Shown piece by piece: positions 1 through 8,307 of a stretch of 33,031 bases of DNA (the stretch's first letter is position 1; each line of letters begins with the position of its first letter). The translations under genes and the position numbers were made by a program. Source of the stretch: Deltaproteobacteria bacterium (GTDB taxonomy: Bacteria > Desulfobacterota > Desulfomonilia > Desulfomonilales > Desulfomonilaceae); the NCBI GenBank assembly GCA_016875095.1, contig VGSG01000047.1:1-33031 (forward strand). Reading direction: 5' to 3'. Below the pieces are notes generated by a model that was not told the origin of the DNA, did no database searches, and worked only from the letters and a program-made list of their open reading frames with translations.

Positions 1-238
1 TCCAGGTGGGCCCGGAAAGACCGCAAACGTTCTGCCGCCTCAGATGTCAGCGTGCGCTCCGACCGTCCGTTCCGGCGCGTTCGTTTTTCGTTTCGTAATC
101 TTGGGACGGTTCCCTGAGAGCGATCGTGAGTCGCACAAACCGCTTCTATATCGTAGGGCCTTAAGAGACGCCACGAACAACTGGTCGGTTCTCAGAGAGA
201 ATTGAGATCGAACAGAATGAAATGGAAGGAGGGTGACC

Positions 239-1777
239 ATGTCAAATGGGGGTGGCGGTTGGTCGGTGCTGTGGAAGACAGAAGACTGGCTCGCTGTCTG
301 GATCGGCTTCCTTATTATTATCCTGTCACTGGTGGGGATGTCGGTCGTAGTCCCCAAATTCAAGTGGGTGACTGAAGGGGAATTCACCGGTTTCTGCGCT
401 GAAGCGGCTCCCCAGATGCAGACGCTGGCAGGCCAGGCGGGCGCAAAGGGAGAGAGCGGCCTTCAGACTGCGGCGACGGCCTTGAAGGCCGCGTTGGACA
501 AGAAGGATAGGAAAGCAGTCTCGGACGAGGTCAAGAAATTCGAGGCAGCGGTCAAAGACGTTAAGGACAAGGACCTCAAGAAGAAGGCTGGAGGACTGGC
601 CAAGGAAGCCAAAGACGCTTCAGGTAATGTCATTGGTAAGCTCTTTACCGCGGACAACATGAAATGGTCCATCTACATCGGAATAGGCATGCTCATCCTG
701 AGCGTGATTGCAATGGCGCTCATGGGACACAATGTCGGCCTATTCATCCTCGGCTTTCCCGTGGTGTACATTATCACGTGGATCGCGCTCTTCGTGGCCG
801 GCAACTACACGATCAACGTGTACGGGCTTGAGTACGTCATATGGTGCTTGGTGATCGGCCTCTTTATCAGCAATGTCATCGGGCTTCCGGCCTGGTTGAA
901 ACCCGCGGTCCAGACGGAGTTCTACATCAAGACAGGTCTGGTCATCCTGGGAGCAGGCATTCTCTTCAAGGAGATCCTCGAGGCGGGCGCGCTCGGGATT
1001 ATTCAGGCATTGTGCGTCGTGGCCGTGGTTTGGTACTTCTGTTACTGGCTATGTCAGAAGCTCGGGGTGGACGATGATTTCTCTGCGATCCTCTCCAGCG
1101 CCGTTTCCATCTGCGGGGTGTCCGCGGCCATCGCAACTTCGGGCGCTATAAAGGGTGATCCCAAGAAATTGAGCTACACCACCTCATTGGTGTTGGTGTG
1201 CGCGGTCCCGATGATGGTCTTGCAGCCGCTGATTTCCAAGTGGTTCGGAATCCCGGATGAGGTTGCCGGCGCTTGGCTGGGAGGGACCCTTGACACGAGC
1301 GGATCGGTGGTGGCAGCCGGCTCTTTGATCAGTGACGTGGCCATGAAGGTGGGCGTCATCGTCAAGATGTCCCAGAACGTGCTCATCGGCGTGGCGGCCT
1401 TCATCCTGGCGGTGGTCTGGACGTTCAAGACCGCGGCCGAGGTTCCGGGGGGAGAGAAGCCCGGCGTGATAGAGATTTGGAACCGATTCCCTAAGTTCGT
1501 CTTGGGCTTCCTGGCCGCGTCGATCCTCTTCTCTTTCTTCCTCAATCCTTCTCTTGTGGGCGCGGTTAAGAGCCAGTTGGGAGGCTTGAGAGTCTTCTGG
1601 TTCGCCTTGGCTTTTACGTCAATCGGTCTGGAAACCAATTTCCGTGAACTGGTGGGCATGGGTGGCGGAAGGCCGGCAGCGGGCTTCCTGATCGCTCAGG
1701 GCTTTAACGTCATATGGACCCTTATCCTGGCTTACCTGCTCTTCGGCGGGATCCTGTTCGCCGCGCCGAAGTTCTAG
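239..1777 (+). CDS. YeiH/UPF0324 family putative sulfate exporter with N-terminal extension
   Basis: A polytopic inner-membrane protein of 512 residues. The C-terminal ~370 residues (from about residue 143) have the many hydrophobic segments and glycine-rich loops of the YeiH/UPF0324 family, annotated by analogy as putative sulfate exporters; transport activity is family inference. Typical members are about 330-350 residues. This one has an extra N-terminal membrane helix (residues ~17-39) and a Lys/Ala/Glu-rich soluble helical stretch (~50-135) before the usual core. The ATG at 239 is chosen because AAGGAGG at 226-232 sits at ideal distance; the in-frame GTG at 233 overlaps that ribosome site. 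The gene stands alone and is followed by a strong intrinsic terminator at 1877-1913. The family assignment is good; the substrate is uncertain. Confidence 0.88.
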   Translation: MSNGGGGWSVLWKTEDWLAVWIGFLIIILSLVGMSVVVPKFKWVTEGEFTGFCAEAAPQMQTLAGQAGAKGESGLQTAATALKAALDKKDRKAVSDEVKKFEAAVKDVKDKDLKKKAGGLAKEAKDASGNVIGKLFTADNMKWSIYIGIGMLILSVIAMALMGHNVGLFILGFPVVYIITWIALFVAGNYTINVYGLEYVIWCLVIGLFISNVIGLPAWLKPAVQTEFYIKTGLVILGAGILFKEILEAGALGIIQALCVVAVVWYFCYWLCQKLGVDDDFSAILSSAVSICGVSAAIATSGAIKGDPKKLSYTTSLVLVCAVPMMVLQPLISKWFGIPDEVAGAWLGGTLDTSGSVVAAGSLISDVAMKVGVIVKMSQNVLIGVAAFILAVVWTFKTAAEVPGGEKPGVIEIWNRFPKFVLGFLAASILFSFFLNPSLVGAVKSQLGGLRVFWFALAFTSIGLETNFRELVGMGGGRPAAGFLIAQGFNVIWTLILAYLLFGGILFAAPKF

Positions 1778-1820
1778 GCTTGTGGACGCCGGAGGGGGCC
1801 ACCCATAGCGCGTAGATCAG

Positions 1821-1841
1821 GCCCGGCGAGTCTCGCCGGGC
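1821..1841 (+). other. Short GC-rich hairpin after the exporter gene
   Basis: GCCCGGCGA and TCGCCGGGC form a perfect 9-bp stem around a 3-base loop, about 45 bases after the stop codon. It is not followed by a T-run, so it is more likely a 3' mRNA-stabilising or pausing hairpin than a complete terminator. The true terminator appears to be the next hairpin downstream. Confidence 0.5.
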
Positions 1842-1876
1842 ATTCCCGCAAGGGTCGTATCTTTCTGCGACGAGAC

Positions 1877-1913
1877 AAGAAGATGGCGCAGCGTGTAGCC
1901 ATCTTCTTTTTTT
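1877..1913 (+). terminator. Rho-independent terminator of the yeiH-like gene
   Basis: AAGAAGATGGC (1877-1887) pairs perfectly with GCCATCTTCTT (1898-1908) around a 10-base loop. The descending arm runs into seven T residues (1907-1913). Position about 100 bases after the exporter stop and 235 bases before the ferritin start separates these two genes transcriptionally. Confidence 0.85.
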
Positions 1914-2147
1914 GTCCCGGACCGTTCAGGAGGCATTCCATAGTAATTTCACAAGCGGGGCTTGCGGACGGTGGAAACAGTGTTTAGCTAAAACTTGAGG
2001 GCGCGGCGTAAAATGAGAATGGATGACCCCGACACTTCACATACCTCCCCGGCGAGCGGAGGACACGAATTTGATCATGCGCCGGGGGGCGTTTGAACCT
2101 GAGCGCCAAAATGCTCGCACGAAATTCATTGGAGAAAGGGCGGCATA

Positions 2148-2672
2148 ATGATCAGTGACAAGATTCAGGAGGCTTTCAACAAGCAGCTCAATGCCGAGCT
2201 GTATTCCTCATACCTTTACTTATCCATGGCGGCGTATTTCCAATCGGTGAATCTGCTCGGTCTTGCGAACTGGATGCGTTGCCAGGCTCAAGAAGAGGTG
2301 TTGCACGCGATGAAGTTCTACACCTTCATTCTGGAGCGAGGCGGAAAGGTGACACTCACCGAGGTGGACGGCCCTCCCGTTAAGTGGGATTCGCCTCTTC
2401 AGGCGTTTGAGGATGCCTACGCCCATGAGCAGAAGGTTACCGCGCTGATCAACAACCTGGTGGATCTCGCCATACAGGAGCGAGATCATGCGGCAAACGC
2501 CTTCCTCCAGTGGTTTGTGACCGAGCAGGTGGAAGAGGAGGCGTCCGCGGACGGTGTGGTCCAACAGCTCAAGCTTGCGGGTGACCAGGGTGGCGGGCTG
2601 TTCATGATCGATCGGGAACTGGGCCAACGGACGTTTACGTACCCGGCCGCAGGCGTGATGGCAGCGGAATAA
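2148..2672 (+). CDS. Bacterial non-heme ferritin
   Basis: A 174-residue iron-storage ferritin expected to assemble into a 24-subunit cytosolic shell that oxidises Fe(II) and stores the ferric mineral. The start MISDKIQEAFNKQLNAEL is typical of FtnA-type ferritins and the length is normal. Expected ferroxidase-centre residues are present: E17, E50, H53, E94, Q127 and E130, in the usual four-helix spacing. The conserved Tyr-rich first helix (Y19, Y22, Y24) is also there. The ATG at 2148 follows GGAGAAAGG at suitable distance. The gene is monocistronic by appearance, with its own upstream region after the exporter terminator. I see no convincing Fur box. A rubrerythrin-like gene follows, suggesting a local iron/oxidative-stress grouping. 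I am confident of the family; whether it is called ftnA or ftn is only nomenclature. Confidence 0.95.
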   Translation: MISDKIQEAFNKQLNAELYSSYLYLSMAAYFQSVNLLGLANWMRCQAQEEVLHAMKFYTFILERGGKVTLTEVDGPPVKWDSPLQAFEDAYAHEQKVTALINNLVDLAIQERDHAANAFLQWFVTEQVEEEASADGVVQQLKLAGDQGGGLFMIDRELGQRTFTYPAAGVMAAE

Positions 2673-2705
2673 CCCGCGGCGGCATGCTTGCGGTTATCCG
2701 TTGGG

Positions 2706-2781
2706 AAATCCCCCTGCCTTTCTTTGGGAAAGGCGGCAGGGAGATTTCCCCCTTTTCTTGGCGGGGATACAGGAGGATTTT
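2706..2781 (+). repeat. Dispersed palindromic AATCCCCC/GGGGGATT element, copy A
   Basis: The outer arm AAATCCCCCTG (2706-2716) faces a degenerate partner CAGGAGGATTTT (2770-2781). The right half, ending GGGGATACAGGAGGATTTT, closely resembles the right half of the element at 4087-4167 and that at 23511-23671. It fills the gap between the ferritin gene and the next gene. It is a small non-coding inverted-repeat element of the REP/MITE sort; no transposase is linked. Confidence 0.7.
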
Positions 2782-2949
2782 CGAAGCGTTAGAACCCGGT
2801 GGAGATGTGCTTTGGCGCCGCGTAACCGAATGGATACCGTGGCGTTTTTCATAGTTCATGAATCTGACGAGAACAGTGATAGAATGTGCTTCCGAGGAAT
2901 CGGATTACGCTCAGGTTCCCGGAAAGTTTCGCTTCAGAGGAGGAAATGG

Positions 2950-3483
2950 ATGCCCACAGGATCGGAGAGATCGCTGCGAATGCTTGCCACCGCGCTGGAA
3001 AAGGAAGAGCGGGGCCGGGACTTCTATAAGGAAGCTGTCGACAAGTGCGCCAACGAACTGGGCAAGGATATCTTCCGGACCCTCACGATCGAAGAGGGAA
3101 TACACATCAAAAGAGTCAAGGAGATTTACGACTCTCTTCAGCGCGGTGAGGCCTGGACAGGCAAGTGGAAAGAATACAAGCTGCAAAATGAGAATCTCGA
3201 GCAGCTCTTCAAGGAACGCATCCGCAAGCTGGGTCCGGGCGCGCAGGCGGGCGCGACGGACCTTGAAGCGCTCGAAGTGGGTCTGGGCTTTGAGCAGAGC
3301 GCAATCAAGTTCTACGAACAAGAACTAGCGTCGGCCACCGATCCCTTGGAGAAAGAATTTATCCAGCGCATGATACTGGAAGAACACGCCCACTACGCGT
3401 CCTTGGCCGATGTGAAGCTTTACTTGACCAATCCACAAGCCTATTTCATAGAACACGAACGCCACACACTCGATGGCGCTTAG
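2950..3483 (+). CDS. Rubrerythrin-like ferritin-family diiron protein
   Basis: A 177-residue soluble protein with two repeats of the rubrerythrin-type helical hairpin. Candidate diiron ligands are E20, E49 and H52 (ExxH), E115, E145 and H148 (second ExxH). It lacks the C-terminal rubredoxin-type Cys4 iron site of true rubrerythrin, so it belongs to the short, erythrin/DUF-like branch. A peroxide-scavenging or iron-handling role is inferred from the family and from the adjacent ferritin. The ATG at 2950 is chosen because AGGAGG at 2938-2943 lies six bases upstream; the open frame extends back to 2701 but that part overlaps a repeat element and looks non-coding. Another ATG at 2946 is in a different frame and gives no family match. 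Confidence 0.85.
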   Translation: MPTGSERSLRMLATALEKEERGRDFYKEAVDKCANELGKDIFRTLTIEEGIHIKRVKEIYDSLQRGEAWTGKWKEYKLQNENLEQLFKERIRKLGPGAQAGATDLEALEVGLGFEQSAIKFYEQELASATDPLEKEFIQRMILEEHAHYASLADVKLYLTNPQAYFIEHERHTLDGA

Positions 3484-3524
3484 CGCCGATGCGCTCCTAA
3501 AGAAGAAAACCAGGGGGCGTCCCT

Positions 3525-4079
3525 GTGAGAAAGGACCGCGATCGGTGGGAAAGTCGCCACAACCGCGAGAGCCCGGATTTCGATGATCCTGATCCGCTTC
3601 TTACCGAGAATCGGAAGCTGCTCACCTCGGGGATTGCGGTTGACCTGGCAAGCGGATTCGGCGCCGATTCATTGTTCGTGGCAGAAGCTGGCTATAAGGT
3701 TCATTCGCTGGACATCAGTTTCAGAGCGCTTTCCGCTTTGCATGGGGAAGCTCGACAACGCGGTCTCGACGTAAGCTGCGTGGTCGCGGACCTTGACGAG
3801 TATGCGCTCTCAAAAGCCTATTACGATCTGATATTGGTCTTTTACTTCTACGCGAAACCCCTGATGGGCCCGATCCAGGATTGCTTGAAACGAGGCGGGC
3901 TCCTCTTCTATGCGACGTACAACTTCCGTCACACCAGCGTGAAACCCGAGTTCAATCCCGCGTATCTGCTCCCTCCTGGAGGGCTCTCGCCATTCTTTCC
4001 CAAATTGGAGATAATATTGGATGAGCCGGAAGCCGGACCGGACCGAAACGTGTCGCGCTTCATCGGCCGGAAAGCCTAG
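3525..4079 (+). CDS. Class I SAM-dependent methyltransferase (TehB-like)
   Basis: A 184-residue protein with the Rossmann-type methyltransferase motif I at residues 40-46 (DLASGFG), an acidic residue ending strand 2 (D63 in SLDIS), and the later GGLLFY strand typical of TehB/UbiE-like enzymes. It should transfer a methyl group from S-adenosylmethionine; the acceptor cannot be read from the sequence. The start codon is GTG at 3525, with a weak purine-rich CAGGGGG upstream. It starts 41 bases after the rubrerythrin-like gene and may be cotranscribed with it. The protein is short for the class, about the length of TehB-type enzymes. It is bounded downstream by a dispersed repeat. Confidence 0.8.
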   Translation: MRKDRDRWESRHNRESPDFDDPDPLLTENRKLLTSGIAVDLASGFGADSLFVAEAGYKVHSLDISFRALSALHGEARQRGLDVSCVVADLDEYALSKAYYDLILVFYFYAKPLMGPIQDCLKRGGLLFYATYNFRHTSVKPEFNPAYLLPPGGLSPFFPKLEIILDEPEAGPDRNVSRFIGRKA

Positions 4080-4086
4080 GTCAGGA

Positions 4087-4167
4087 CAAATCCCCCTGCC
4101 CCCCTTTAGCAAAGGGGGGAATGTAATGGCTCTCCCGCTTTTCTAAAGGGGGATACAGGGGGATTTG
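4087..4167 (+). repeat. Dispersed palindromic AATCCCCC/GGGGGATT element, copy B
   Basis: This is the best-preserved copy. CAAATCCCCCTG (4087-4098) and CAGGGGGATTTG (4156-4167) are perfect 12-base inverted ends. Inside, CCCCCCTTT (4099-4107) and AAAGGGGGG (4111-4119) form a second perfect 9-bp hairpin with an AGC loop. It lies between the methyltransferase stop and the ribosome site of the permease gene. Related copies are at 2706-2781 and 23511-23671. Confidence 0.85.
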
Positions 4168-4212
4168 TTTCAATAGTCGGATCAAACACCGCGCCCACTG
4201 AGGAGGCATTAG

Positions 4213-5442
4213 GTGCTCAGTCCTCTGGATGCTATGAGAATCGCGACTGATGCGCTCCGGGTGAACGTGATGCGTTCATTGCTCACCATGCTGGGGATCG
4301 TGATCGGCGTGGGCGCGGTGATCGTCATGGTTGCCGTGGGCGCGGGGGCTCGTGAGATGATTGGGGCCCAAATCCGCTCTATCGGGAGCAATCTGCTCCT
4401 GGTTGTTCCCGGCGCCACCACCCAGAGCGGCGTGAGCATGGGAGCGGCCACAGTGCACACGCTTGTCAACGCGGACGCGGAAGCCATTGAGCGGGACTGT
4501 CCCGCGGTAAAGCATACCGCGCCCGTCTGGGGAGAAGTCACGCAGGCGGTGTTCGGGAACAAGAACTGGCGCACCAGGATCACCGGGACCACCAACGAGT
4601 ACTTCCTGATAAGAGAATGGTCTTTGCGATACGGGAGAGACTTCACCGCGCAGGAGGAACGAAGAGCGGCAAAGGTGTGCATACTTGGTTCCACCGTGGT
4701 TGACAACCTTATGGGATCGACCTACGTGCTGGGGCAGATAGTGCGAATTCAGAATGTTCCGTTCCAGGTGATCGGCGTGCTGGAGTCGAAAGGCCAGTCT
4801 CCCCGCGGGGAAGACCAGGACGACGCGATCTTCGTGCCTATCAAGACCTCGCAAACGAGGCTCTTCGGCAGCCCGTTTCGGGACGAGATAAGGGCGATTC
4901 TGGTCCAGGCCAAAACTATAGAGCTTATCCCGGAAGCGGAAAGGCAGATCGACGACCTGTTGTCCAGGCGCCACAAGATGAGCCGGTATCAAGAAAAGGA
5001 CTTCTCGGTCAGAAACCTCACCGAGGTGCTCAACACCGCTCAGAGAACACTCAATATCATGACCGCGTTGCTCGGTTCCATCGCGGCGATTTCACTGCTC
5101 GTGGGCGGAATCGGCATCATGAACATCATGCTGGTATCGGTTACCGAGCGAACGAGAGAAATCGGGATCCGAGCCGCGGTGGGCGCCAGATCCTTTGATA
5201 TCCTGTTCCAATTCCTTATCGAGGCCGCGGTCCTCTCCCTGGTCGGCGGGATGATCGGGCTTATGGTCGGGATCGGAGGCGCGTTCATCTTTGCGCGAGT
5301 GAGCGGGTGGCCCGCGTTGATCAGTCCTTTGGTGGTGCTCATTGCGCTTCTGTTCTCCGCCGCGGTGGGGGTATTCTTTGGATTCTATCCGGCGTACAAG
5401 GCCTCACGCCTCAGACCCATCGAAGCGCTTCGACACGAATAG
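4213..5442 (+). CDS. MacB/FtsX-type ABC transporter permease
   Basis: A 409-residue inner-membrane permease of the MacB/LolC-E type. One transmembrane helix near residues 18-42 is followed by a large periplasmic MacB_PCD domain (~45-270), then three helices near 280-305, 330-358 and 365-395 ending in the characteristic YPAYKASRLRPIEALRHE tail. The segment TERTREIGIRAAVGARS is the conserved coupling region that contacts the ATPase. Such proteins act with an ATP-binding subunit and usually a periplasmic adaptor to move lipoproteins, peptides or drugs. Neither partner is next to it here. The start is GTG at 4213, seven bases after a perfect AGGAGG at 4201-4206. The family is certain; the substrate is unknown. 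Confidence 0.93.
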   Translation: MLSPLDAMRIATDALRVNVMRSLLTMLGIVIGVGAVIVMVAVGAGAREMIGAQIRSIGSNLLLVVPGATTQSGVSMGAATVHTLVNADAEAIERDCPAVKHTAPVWGEVTQAVFGNKNWRTRITGTTNEYFLIREWSLRYGRDFTAQEERRAAKVCILGSTVVDNLMGSTYVLGQIVRIQNVPFQVIGVLESKGQSPRGEDQDDAIFVPIKTSQTRLFGSPFRDEIRAILVQAKTIELIPEAERQIDDLLSRRHKMSRYQEKDFSVRNLTEVLNTAQRTLNIMTALLGSIAAISLLVGGIGIMNIMLVSVTERTREIGIRAAVGARSFDILFQFLIEAAVLSLVGGMIGLMVGIGGAFIFARVSGWPALISPLVVLIALLFSAAVGVFFGFYPAYKASRLRPIEALRHE

Positions 5443-5680
5443 CCGCAGGCGCGTGCGACTCACTCCTCATCTCCCCCATTTACTTCCGGCTGGTGGACTG
5501 GTATGAGGGTAGGGGCCTGGGTTCCTCGCGGGCGCTTCAGCGCTGTTGGAAGGGAGAGGGCTTCCACCCGCGCGGGAAAGTGAATATGATGTATGAAGAA
5601 ATCCAGGCCGGTGATGTAGGACGTGAGTCCTGGAGCGGATTGTGGTGAGGGGACTTTAGCGGAGTTATCGGTAGACGGCG

Positions 5681-7498
5681 ATGAATATAATCGGGATTTC
5701 GGCATTTTACCATGACAGCGCAGCGGTTCTGGTGAAGGACGGCAAAATAGCGGCCGCCGCGCAGCAGGAGCGCTTCTCACGGGTCAAGCACGACCATCGC
5801 TTTCCCCATGAAGCCTTGGCCTACTGTCTGAGAGAGGGGAAGCTCACGGCCAAGGACATCGACTACGTGGTCTTCTACGACAAACCGTTCATCAAATTCG
5901 AGCGGCTCCTGGAAACATACCTGTCCTTTGCCCCGCGGGGTTTGGCGTCCTTCATCATTGCTATGCCGCTTTGGCTGAAACAGAAGCTCCACATGCCCAA
6001 GCTGATCGGCCAGAGCATCGGATACGACGGCAAGATCATATTCCCCGAGCATCATGAATCGCACGCGGCCGCAGCCTTTTTCCCGTCACCGTACCGCCGC
6101 GCTGCGTTCCTGACCATGGATGGCGTAGGCGAATGGACCACCACCAGTTGGGGCGTGGGCGAGGGCAACAAGGTCCGCATCGAGTACGAGATCAAGTTCC
6201 CCCATTCGCTGGGCTTGCTCTATTCCGCGTTCACCTATTTCACGGGATTCAAAGTGAATTCAGGTGAATACAAGGTCATGGGGCTCGCGCCGTACGGTGA
6301 GCCGAAATACGTGGACGTAATCATGAAGGAGCTGATCGACATCAAGGAGGATGGTTCGTTCAAGCTCAACATGGATTACTTCACCTATCCGTACGGCCTG
6401 ACAATGACGGGCAGGGCGTTTGAAAAGCTCTTCGGAGGGCCGCCGCGCAAGCCGGAAGCCAAACTCACCCAGCGTGAAATGGACCTAGCCAAATCGGTCC
6501 AGGTGGTCACCGAAGAGGTCATGCTGAGAACCGCTCGGCATATCCACAAGATGACCGGCGAGAAGCGCCTGACACTGGCCGGAGGTGTGGCGCTCAATTG
6601 CGTGGGCAACGGCCGTATCCTTCGGGAAGGGCCCTTCGAGGACATCTGGATCCAACCCGCCGCGGGAGACGCGGGCGGAGCGCTGGGCGCGGCGCTTTTC
6701 CTCTGGTATCAACTCCTTAACAATGAACGCATGACCGACGATGTGCACGATTCCCAAATGGGCTCCTATCTCGGTCCGGAGTATTCGGAGCAGGAGATCA
6801 GAGAATTCCTGGAATCTCACAACTATCCGTACGAATATCTTTCAGACGGGAATGTGCCCGCGAAAGTTGCCGATCTTATAGCCGAAGGAAAAGTGATCGG
6901 ATGGTTCCAAGGAAGGATGGAATTCGGGCCGCGGGCGCTGGGATCCCGCTCGATCATCGGAGATGCTCGAAACCCGAAGATGCAGTCTCAAATGAACCTG
7001 AAGATCAAGTATCGGGAGAGCTTCAGGCCCTTTGCGCCGTCGGTCCTCATGGAGAACGTGAAGGATTACTTCGAGTTGGACCGGCCTTCGCCGTACATGC
7101 TCCTTGTGGCGTACGTGGATGAAGACAGGCGCCGGCAAATGACTACGGAAGAGGAACGACTCTGGGGTATCGACAAGCTCAACGTGGCGCGGTCCGAGAT
7201 TCCGGCGATTACTCATGTGGACTATTCCGCTCGGATTCAGACCGTGCACAAGGACACAAATCCGGTGTACCATCGGATGATCGAGGAGTTTCGCAACAAG
7301 ACCGGGTGCCCGGTCATCGTGAATACCTCATTCAACGTGCGTGGAGAGCCCATCGTGATGAGCCCGGCTGACGCGTACCTCTGCTTCATGCGCACGGAGA
7401 TGGACTATCTGGTTATGGGGCCTTTTGTCCTGGACAAAAAGAACCAGCCGCCGCTCAAGGATGATATCGACTGGAGGAAACAGTTCGTGCTCGATTAA
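5681..7498 (+). CDS. NodU/TobZ/HypF-family O-carbamoyltransferase
   Basis: A 605-residue enzyme expected to transfer a carbamoyl group from carbamoyl phosphate, via carbamoyl-adenylate, to a hydroxyl of a sugar or natural product. The N-terminal Kae1-like domain carries EHHESHAAAAFF, with H124 and H128 matching the metal-binding His pair of TobZ, and TMDGVGE with D147. The actin-like nucleotide fold shows at GGVALNCVGNGR. The C-terminal carbamoyltransferase domain has EFGPRALGSRS and NTSFNVRGEPIV. Length is normal for the family. The start ATG at 5681 begins with the usual MNIIGISAFYHDSAA, though its ribosome site is weak. It heads a cassette with three downstream genes spaced by 28-155 bases. 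The acceptor is not evident; there are no sugar-biosynthesis genes immediately beside it. Confidence 0.93.
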   Translation: MNIIGISAFYHDSAAVLVKDGKIAAAAQQERFSRVKHDHRFPHEALAYCLREGKLTAKDIDYVVFYDKPFIKFERLLETYLSFAPRGLASFIIAMPLWLKQKLHMPKLIGQSIGYDGKIIFPEHHESHAAAAFFPSPYRRAAFLTMDGVGEWTTTSWGVGEGNKVRIEYEIKFPHSLGLLYSAFTYFTGFKVNSGEYKVMGLAPYGEPKYVDVIMKELIDIKEDGSFKLNMDYFTYPYGLTMTGRAFEKLFGGPPRKPEAKLTQREMDLAKSVQVVTEEVMLRTARHIHKMTGEKRLTLAGGVALNCVGNGRILREGPFEDIWIQPAAGDAGGALGAALFLWYQLLNNERMTDDVHDSQMGSYLGPEYSEQEIREFLESHNYPYEYLSDGNVPAKVADLIAEGKVIGWFQGRMEFGPRALGSRSIIGDARNPKMQSQMNLKIKYRESFRPFAPSVLMENVKDYFELDRPSPYMLLVAYVDEDRRRQMTTEEERLWGIDKLNVARSEIPAITHVDYSARIQTVHKDTNPVYHRMIEEFRNKTGCPVIVNTSFNVRGEPIVMSPADAYLCFMRTEMDYLVMGPFVLDKKNQPPLKDDIDWRKQFVLD

Positions 7499-7526
7499 GA
7501 CACAACGTGCGCCTGGAATTTAACAT

Positions 7527-7967
7527 ATGAGTATCATTGCCGAAATCAGAGATGAGATAAAGGCGGTCTACAAGGAGCCGGGCAGCCGTGACCTAACGGT
7601 GTTGGCGTTTCTTTTTCTTGGCGTGTGCAGTCTAGTCGGAGCCTATCAGCTCTTCTGGAAAGGATCGGGCTCGGGGTACTATTGGCTCGGCGCAGGGATC
7701 GCGCTGTGTCTTTCGCGACTGATCCCGCCTTTTTTTCGCCGACTGTACAAGCTATGGATAGGTTTCGCGGTGGCCTTGGGCTATTTTGTGTCCAGGGCCA
7801 TTCTGCTCGTCATCTTCTATCTGGTGCTCGTTCCCACCGGGCTGATCATGCGAGCTGTGGGAAGAGATCCGATGGACCGAAAATGGGACCCGCAAGCGCC
7901 GTCGTATTGGATCAAGAAGGAGCCCGAGGCGGACGTCAGTATTGAACGATATCAAAAACAATTCTAG
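7527..7967 (+). CDS. SxtJ-like membrane protein
   Basis: A 146-residue protein with a polar N-terminus (EIRDEIK) and four hydrophobic stretches (about residues 24-45, 48-68, 73-88 and 90-112), ending in a polar tail with DRKWDPQAPSYWIKK. This tail and the layout match the family named after SxtJ of the saxitoxin cluster, which commonly lies beside NodU-type carbamoyltransferases. Its biochemical role is unknown; a membrane scaffold for the carbamoyltransferase is a reasonable guess only. It begins 28 bases after the carbamoyltransferase stop and is followed 32 bases later by the next small gene, so an operon is likely. Confidence 0.78.
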   Translation: MSIIAEIRDEIKAVYKEPGSRDLTVLAFLFLGVCSLVGAYQLFWKGSGSGYYWLGAGIALCLSRLIPPFFRRLYKLWIGFAVALGYFVSRAILLVIFYLVLVPTGLIMRAVGRDPMDRKWDPQAPSYWIKKEPEADVSIERYQKQF

Positions 7968-7999
7968 AGAATAGAAGTGACGAATTAGGAGGCAACCCC

Positions 8000-8152
8000 A
8001 TGTCTCTGATCGGAGAATTTTGGGAATTCATGAAAGTCCGGAAGAAGTTCTGGTTGGCGCCGATCATCATTGTTCTGGTGATCTTGTCGGCCTTCATCAT
8101 TCTGGCAGCCAGCTCGCCTGTGGCAGCGCCGTTTATCTACACGCTCTTCTGA
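8000..8152 (+). CDS. Small DUF5989-like membrane protein (50 residues)
   Basis: This short gene encodes 50 residues starting MSLIGEFWEFMKVRKKFW, then one hydrophobic helix (about residues 19-38) and a short tail ending APFIYTLF. That pattern matches the DUF5989 family as I remember it, which accompanies SxtJ-like proteins. AGGAGG at 7987-7992 lies seven bases before the ATG, which is strong translational evidence. The basic KVRKK before the helix predicts a cytoplasmic N-terminus. Function is unknown; it may be a subunit of a membrane complex with the flanking SxtJ-like protein. It is 32 bases downstream of that gene. Confidence 0.82.
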   Translation: MSLIGEFWEFMKVRKKFWLAPIIIVLVILSAFIILAASSPVAAPFIYTLF

Positions 8153-8242
8153 GCGAGGGGCTTTGTTCCGGGCAAGGCGGCTGGCTTATCCCTATCGGAC
8201 CGTGGCCTCTATAGCCCGCTGAGCTGATGTGACAATCGAAGG

Positions 8243-8273
8243 AAACCCCTTCTTGGGCAAGGAGGGGTTTTCC
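8243..8273 (+). terminator. Hairpin between DUF5989-like and SGNH genes
   Basis: AAACCCCTTC (8243-8252) pairs with GGAGGGGTTT (8261-8270), with one G-T pair and an 8-base loop, followed by only a short T-rich stretch. It could be a weak terminator that lowers transcription of the hydrolase gene, or an RNA-processing hairpin within the operon. The hydrolase ribosome site lies 24 bases further on. Confidence 0.5.
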
Positions 8274-8307
8274 GGTTCTTTCCGTATGAATAGCTCAGGA
8301 GGAGTTG

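Noticed and set aside
1-238. Minus-strand 115-residue frame at the left end and a possible start of a divergent gene
   Set aside because: It overlaps the exporter start, has no motif, and its composition is unlike the neighbouring proteins.
1962-1990. Possible promoter TTGCGG-17-TAGCTA before the ferritin gene
   Set aside because: Spacing is right but the -10 match is too poor to report.
2855-2885. Possible promoter TTCATG...TAGAAT before the rubrerythrin-like gene
   Set aside because: The 19-base spacing and weak -35 do not allow a confident call.
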